From: Oceanicoccus sagamiensis
GTDB lineage: Bacteria > Pseudomonadota > Gammaproteobacteria > Pseudomonadales > Dasaniaceae
Assembly (NCBI RefSeq): GCF_002117105.1
Contig: NZ_CP019343.1
Coordinates: 3,472,001 to 3,536,000 of the forward strand
DNA length: 64,000 bases
Direction: 5' to 3'
Part shown: piece after piece, positions 55,701 through 61,700 of the stretch
Layout: each line of letters starts with the position of its first letter
Position numbering within the stretch: position 1 is the first letter of the stretch
Notes under the pieces: model-generated
What the model was told of the DNA's origin: nothing
Seen by the model: the letters and a program-made list of their open reading frames with translations, nothing else
Databases searched by the model: none
Program-made: the position numbers and the translations under genes

Positions 55701-58700
55701 TTGATGACAATGTGATCACGCTGACCGGTGCCAGCTTAATGACCATTGAAGTGACTAACGTTCAGTTGTTTGTCGGTGTGGGTGCGGGTGACTTTGAATA
55801 CGATGGTGACGACAACTTAACCGGTATCAATACTGATGATGCGGTCGGCTTCCTGGTACAAAACGCCAGCTTGAATATTGCCATGGTCGGTGTGGCCGCC
55901 GGTGCTAACCCCGTGGTTGATCCGGCTAAAAACTATATGGCGATTGCTGCGAATGTTGATGGTATGTCGGTGGTTGGTTTAGGTGATGACTTCACCCTCA
56001 ATATTAAGAGCTTGAGCTTATTGCTGAACGTAGCGGATAAGGGTGCCGATGCTGTATCCACTGCGGATGACACCAAGCTGGATTGGGATTACTTAACCGC
56101 GAATGATGCCAATATCAGTGGCTTTGAAGGCTTAACCAATACACTCGACCTGAGCATCGGCGGTAGCCTGGAATTAGGTATCAGCACCGTGGTGAAAGCC
56201 GCCGGTACGTTCCAGATTGTTCAGCAAAGTGGCTTAGCGATTGATGACAATGTGATCACGCTGACCGGTGCCAGCTTAATGACCATTGAAGTGACTAACG
56301 TTCAGTTGTTTGTCGGTGTGGGCGCAGGCGACTTTGAATACGATGGGGATGACAACTTAACCGGTATCAATACTGATGATGCGGTGGGCTTCTTAGTACA
56401 AAACGCCAGCTTGAACATTGCCATGGTCGGTGTCGCCGCCGGTGCTAACCCCGTGGTTGATCCCGCTAAAAACTATATGGCGATTGCTGCCAATGTTGAT
56501 GGCATGTCAGTCGTCGGCTTGGGTGATGACTTCACCCTCAATATTAAGAGCTTGAGCTTATTGCTGAACGTAGCGGATAAGGGTGCCGATGCCGTATCCA
56601 CTGCGGACGACACCAAACTGGATTGGGATTACTTAACTGCAAACGATGCGAACATTAGTGGCTTTGAAGGCTTAACGAATACACTCGACCTGAGCATCGG
56701 CGGTAGCCTGGAATTAGGTATCAGCACCGTGGTGAAAGCCGCCGGTACCTTCCAAATTGTTCAGCAGAGTGGCTTAGCGATTGATGACAATGTCATCACG
56801 CTGACGGGCGCGAGCTTAATGACGATTGAAGTGAGCAACGTTCACTTGTTTGTCGGTGTAGGTGCGGGCGACTTTGAATACGATGGCGATGACAACTTAA
56901 CCGGTATCAACACTGATGATGCTGTCGGCTTCTTAGTACAAAACGCGAGCCTGAATATTGCGATGGTCGGTGTGGCTGCGGGTGCTAACCCCGTGGTTGA
57001 TCCGGCTAAAAACTATATGGCCATTGCTGCCAATGTTGATGGCATGTCAGTCGTCGGTCTGGGTGATGACTTCACCCTCAATATTAAGAGCTTGAGCTTA
57101 TTGCTGAACGTAGCGGATAAGGGCGCCGATGCCGTATCGACTGCCGATGACACCAAGCTGGATTGGGATTACTTAACCGCAAACGATGCCAATATCAGCG
57201 GCTTTGAAGGTCTGACCAACACCTTGGATTTAAGCATCGGCGGTAGTCTGGAATTGGGTATCAGCACGGTGGTGAAAGCCGCGGGTACCTTCCAAATTGT
57301 TCAGCAGAGTGGCTTAGCGATTGATGACAATGTCATCACGCTGACGGGCGCGAGCTTAATGACGATTGAAGTGAGCAACGTTCACTTGTTTGTCGGTGTA
57401 GGTGCGGGCGACTTTGAATACGATGGCGATGACAACTTAACCGGTATCAACACTGATGATGCTGTCGGCTTCTTAGTACAAAACGCGAGCCTGAATATTG
57501 CGATGGTCGGTGTGGCTGCGGGTGCTAACCCCGTGGTTGATCCGGCTAAAAACTATATGGCCATTGCTGCCAATGTTGACGGCATGTCAGTCGTCGGTCT
57601 GGGTGATGACTTCACCCTCAATATTAAGAGCTTGAGCTTATTGCTGAACGTAGCGGATAAGGGCGCCGATGCCGTATCGACTGCCGATGACACCAAACTG
57701 GATTGGGATTACTTAACAGCGAATGATGCCAACATCAGTGGCTTTGAAGGCTTAACCAATACACTCGACCTGAGCATTGGCGGTAGCCTTGAATTAGGTA
57801 TCAGTACGGTGGTGAAAGCCGCGGGTACCTTCCAAATTGTTCAGCAAAGTGGTTTGGCCATTGATGACAATGTGATCACGCTGACCGGCGCAAACTTAAT
57901 GACCATTGAAGTCACTAACGTTCACTTGTTTGTCGGTGTGGGTGCGGGTGACTTTGAATACGACGGTGACGACAACTTAACCGGTATCAATACTGACGAT
58001 GCCGTTGGCTTCTTAGTTCAAAACGCCAGCTTGAATATCGCGATGGTCGGTGTGGCCGCCGGTGCTAACCCCGTGGTTGATCCGGCTAAAAACTATATGG
58101 CGATTGCTGCGAATGTTGATGGTATGTCGGTGGTTGGTTTAGGTGATGACTTCACCCTCAATATTAAGAGCTTGAGCTTATTGCTGAACGTAGCGGATAA
58201 GGGCGCCGATGCCGTATCGACTGCCGATGACACCAAGCTGGATTGGGATTACTTAACCGCAAACGATGCCAATATCAGCGGCTTTGAAGGTCTGACCAAC
58301 ACCTTGGATTTAAGCATCGGCGGTAGTCTGGAATTGGGTATCAGCACGGTGGTGAAAGCCGCGGGTACCTTCCAAATTGTTCAGCAAAGCGGTTTGGCCA
58401 TTGATGACAATGTGATCACGCTGACCGGTGCCAGCTTAATGACGATAGAAGTGACTAACGTTCACTTGTTTGTGGGTGTGGGTGCGGGCGACTTTGAGTA
58501 CGACGGTGACGACAACTTAACCGGTATCAACACTGACGATGCCGTGGGCTTCCTGGTACAAAACGCCAGCTTGAATATTGCGATGGTCGGTGTGGCCGCC
58601 GGTGCTAACCCCGTGGTTGATCCGGCTAAAAACTATATGGCGATTGCTGCCAATGTTGATGGTATGTCGGTGGTTGGTTTAGGTGATGACTTCACCCTGA

Positions 58701-61700
58701 ATATTAAGAGCCTCAGTCTGCTATTAAATGTTGCCGATAAAGGGGCTGACGCAGGGTCAACCGCGGACGACACCAAACTGGATTGGGATTACTTAACAGC
58801 GAATGATGCCAACATCAGCGGCTTTGAAGGTCTGACCAATACCTTGGATTTAAGCATCGGCGGTAGCCTGGAATTGGGTATCAGCACCGTGGTGAAAGCC
58901 GCGGGTACCTTCCAAATTGTTCAGCAGAGTGGTTTGGCCATTGATGACAATGTGATCACGCTGACCGGCGCAAGCTTAATGACCATTGAAGTCACTAACG
59001 TTCACTTGTTTGTCGGTGTAGGCGCAGGCGACTTTGAATACGACGGTGACGACAACTTAACCGGTATCAATACTGACGATGCCGTTGGCTTCTTAGTTCA
59101 AAACGCCAGCTTGAATATCGCGATGGTCGGTGTGGCCGCCGGTGCTAACCCCGTGGTTGATCCGGCTAAAAACTATATGGCGATTGCTGCCAATGTTGAT
59201 GGCATGTCGGTGGTTGGTTTAGGTGATGACTTCACCCTGAATATTAAGAGCTTGAGCTTATTGCTGAACGTAGCCGATAAAGGCGCTGATGCCGTATCCA
59301 CTGCGGATGACACCAAACTGGATTGGGACTACTTAACCGCAAACGATGCGAATATCAGCGGCTTTGAAGGCCTGACCAACACCTTGGATTTAAGCATCGG
59401 CGGTAGTTTGGAATTAGGTATCAGCACGGTGGTGAAAGCCGCGGGTACCTTCCAGATTGTTCAGCAAAGTGGTTTGGCCATTGATGACAATGTGATCACG
59501 CTGACCGGTGCCAGCTTAATGACGATTGAAGTGAGCAACGTTCACTTGTTTGTGGGTGTGGGTGCAGGCGACTTTGAATACGACGGCGATGATAACTTAA
59601 CGGGTATCAATACTGACGATGCCGTGGGCTTCCTGGTACAAAACGCCAGCTTGAATATTGCCATGGTCGGTGTCGCTGCCGGTGCTAACCCAGCCGTTGA
59701 GCCGGCTAAAAACTATATGGCGATTGCTGCCAATGTTGACGGTATGTCGGTCGTCGGTCTGGGTGATGACTTCACACTCAATATTAAGAGCTTGAGCTTA
59801 TTGCTGAACGTAGCGGATAAAGGGGCTGACGCAGGGTCAACCGCGGACGACACCAAACTGGATTGGGATTACTTAACAGCGAATGATGCCAACATCAGCG
59901 GCTTTGAAGGTCTGACCAATACCTTGGATTTAAGCATCGGCGGTAGCCTGGAATTGGGTATCAGCACCGTGGTGAAAGCCGCGGGTACCTTCCAAATTGT
60001 TCAGCAGAGTGGTTTGGCCATTGATGACAATGTGATCACGCTGACCGGCGCAAACTTAATGACCATTGAAGTCACTAACGTTCACTTGTTTGTCGGTGTA
60101 GGCGCAGGCGATTTTGAATACGATGGCGATGATAACTTAACCGGCATCAACACTGACGATGCAGTCGGCTTCCTGGTACAAAACGCCAGCTTGAATATTG
60201 CCATGGTCGGTGTAGCCGCCGGTGCTAACCCAGCGGTTGATCCGGCTAAAAACTATATGGCCATTGCCGCCAATATTGACGGCATGTCAGTGGTTGGTTT
60301 AGGTGATGACTTCACCCTGAATATTAAGAGCTTGAGCCTGCTATTAAATGTTGCCGATAAAGGCGCTGATGCAGGGTCAACTGCCGATGACACCAAACTG
60401 GATTGGGATTACCTAACAGCGAATGATGCAAACTTCACAGGCTTTGAAGGCTTAACCAATACTTTGGATCTAAGTATCGGCGGTAGCCTGGAGTTAGGTA
60501 TCAGTACCGTGGTGAAAGCTGCGGGTACCTTCCAGATATCTCAATTTAGCGATATCGCGGTTGATGATGGCACCTTGGCATTGTTCCAGGGCGACTTAAT
60601 GACAATTACCGTTAGCAATGTGCATTTATTTGTTGGTGTAGGTGCCGGTGATTTTGAATATGACGGCGATGGAAATCTGACAGGTATTAATACCGATGAC
60701 GCGACTGGCTTTATAGCCAGCGGTGCCGGGTTAAATATCGCCATGCTGAGTACGGCCGCTGGTTCCTCTCCCGTTAAGAAATGGTCAGCTATTACAGCGA
60801 CGATTAATAACGCTACTATCGAGGGTATTGATGAAGATATCTTTGATATTGAGCTATCCAACTTTACTGTTGCTCTAAATAGCCCTGCTGCCAACGATAC
60901 GCCAAGCCCAACTAAATTGGATTGGGATTACCTCACCACTAATAACGACAATATCAGTGGCTTTGAAGGTATCACCAATAGCCTTAGCTTCTCAGTGACA
61001 GGCTTTATGACGCTGTCAATTTCTGAATTCGTTCAAATCAGAGGCGGTTTTGCTTTCTCAACCCTAACTGATGTCACCGTGACTTTGGCGGCGCCTAGTA
61101 ACCTCACCAAGTTGGTTAATATCACCACCTTTGGTTTTGAAGATGTTGATGTGTTTGTAGGTGATGGCCCTTACTTTGTCGGCGAAAATGATTTTAATGA
61201 CGATGCTATTGGCTTTTTACTGAAAGATGTAGATATAGCCGTTGCGTTATTTGACCCTGTAGCTGCAGCCGACACCAGCAGCTTCTATGCAGTCAGTGCC
61301 AGAGCTGAAACCATCGATATACTTGGCCTGGATTTAGGTGGTGATAGCTTCTCGCTGGATGCCAGCGGTTATCGAGTAGAAGTTAATGGCGGTAAAGTAG
61401 GGGCCCAGAAAGCCGCTATCGACTTCACCCAGTTGGCAGGTGGAAAACTGACAGTGCCTACCGGCATCACCTCTGTTGACTTTGAATACTCGACGTCGTT
61501 GCTGAAACTGGCGATTGAAAATGCGGTGTTAATCATCGATGACTTTATTCATATCGCTGGCGGTTTCTCTTTCACTCGCCAGGATAGCCTGCTAGCCACA
61601 CTGAGTAATAATACAACTCGTGAGATGAAGGTACTTAGCCTGGGTGCTGGCGATGTTGATATGTTTATTGGTTCCGGTCCTTATTTTGAAGATACCAATA

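Noticed and set aside
49919-60538. Repeat arrays as a CRISPR or satellite array
   Set aside because: Units are 504/540 bp, contiguous, in frame and code for a repeated domain; there are no spacers.
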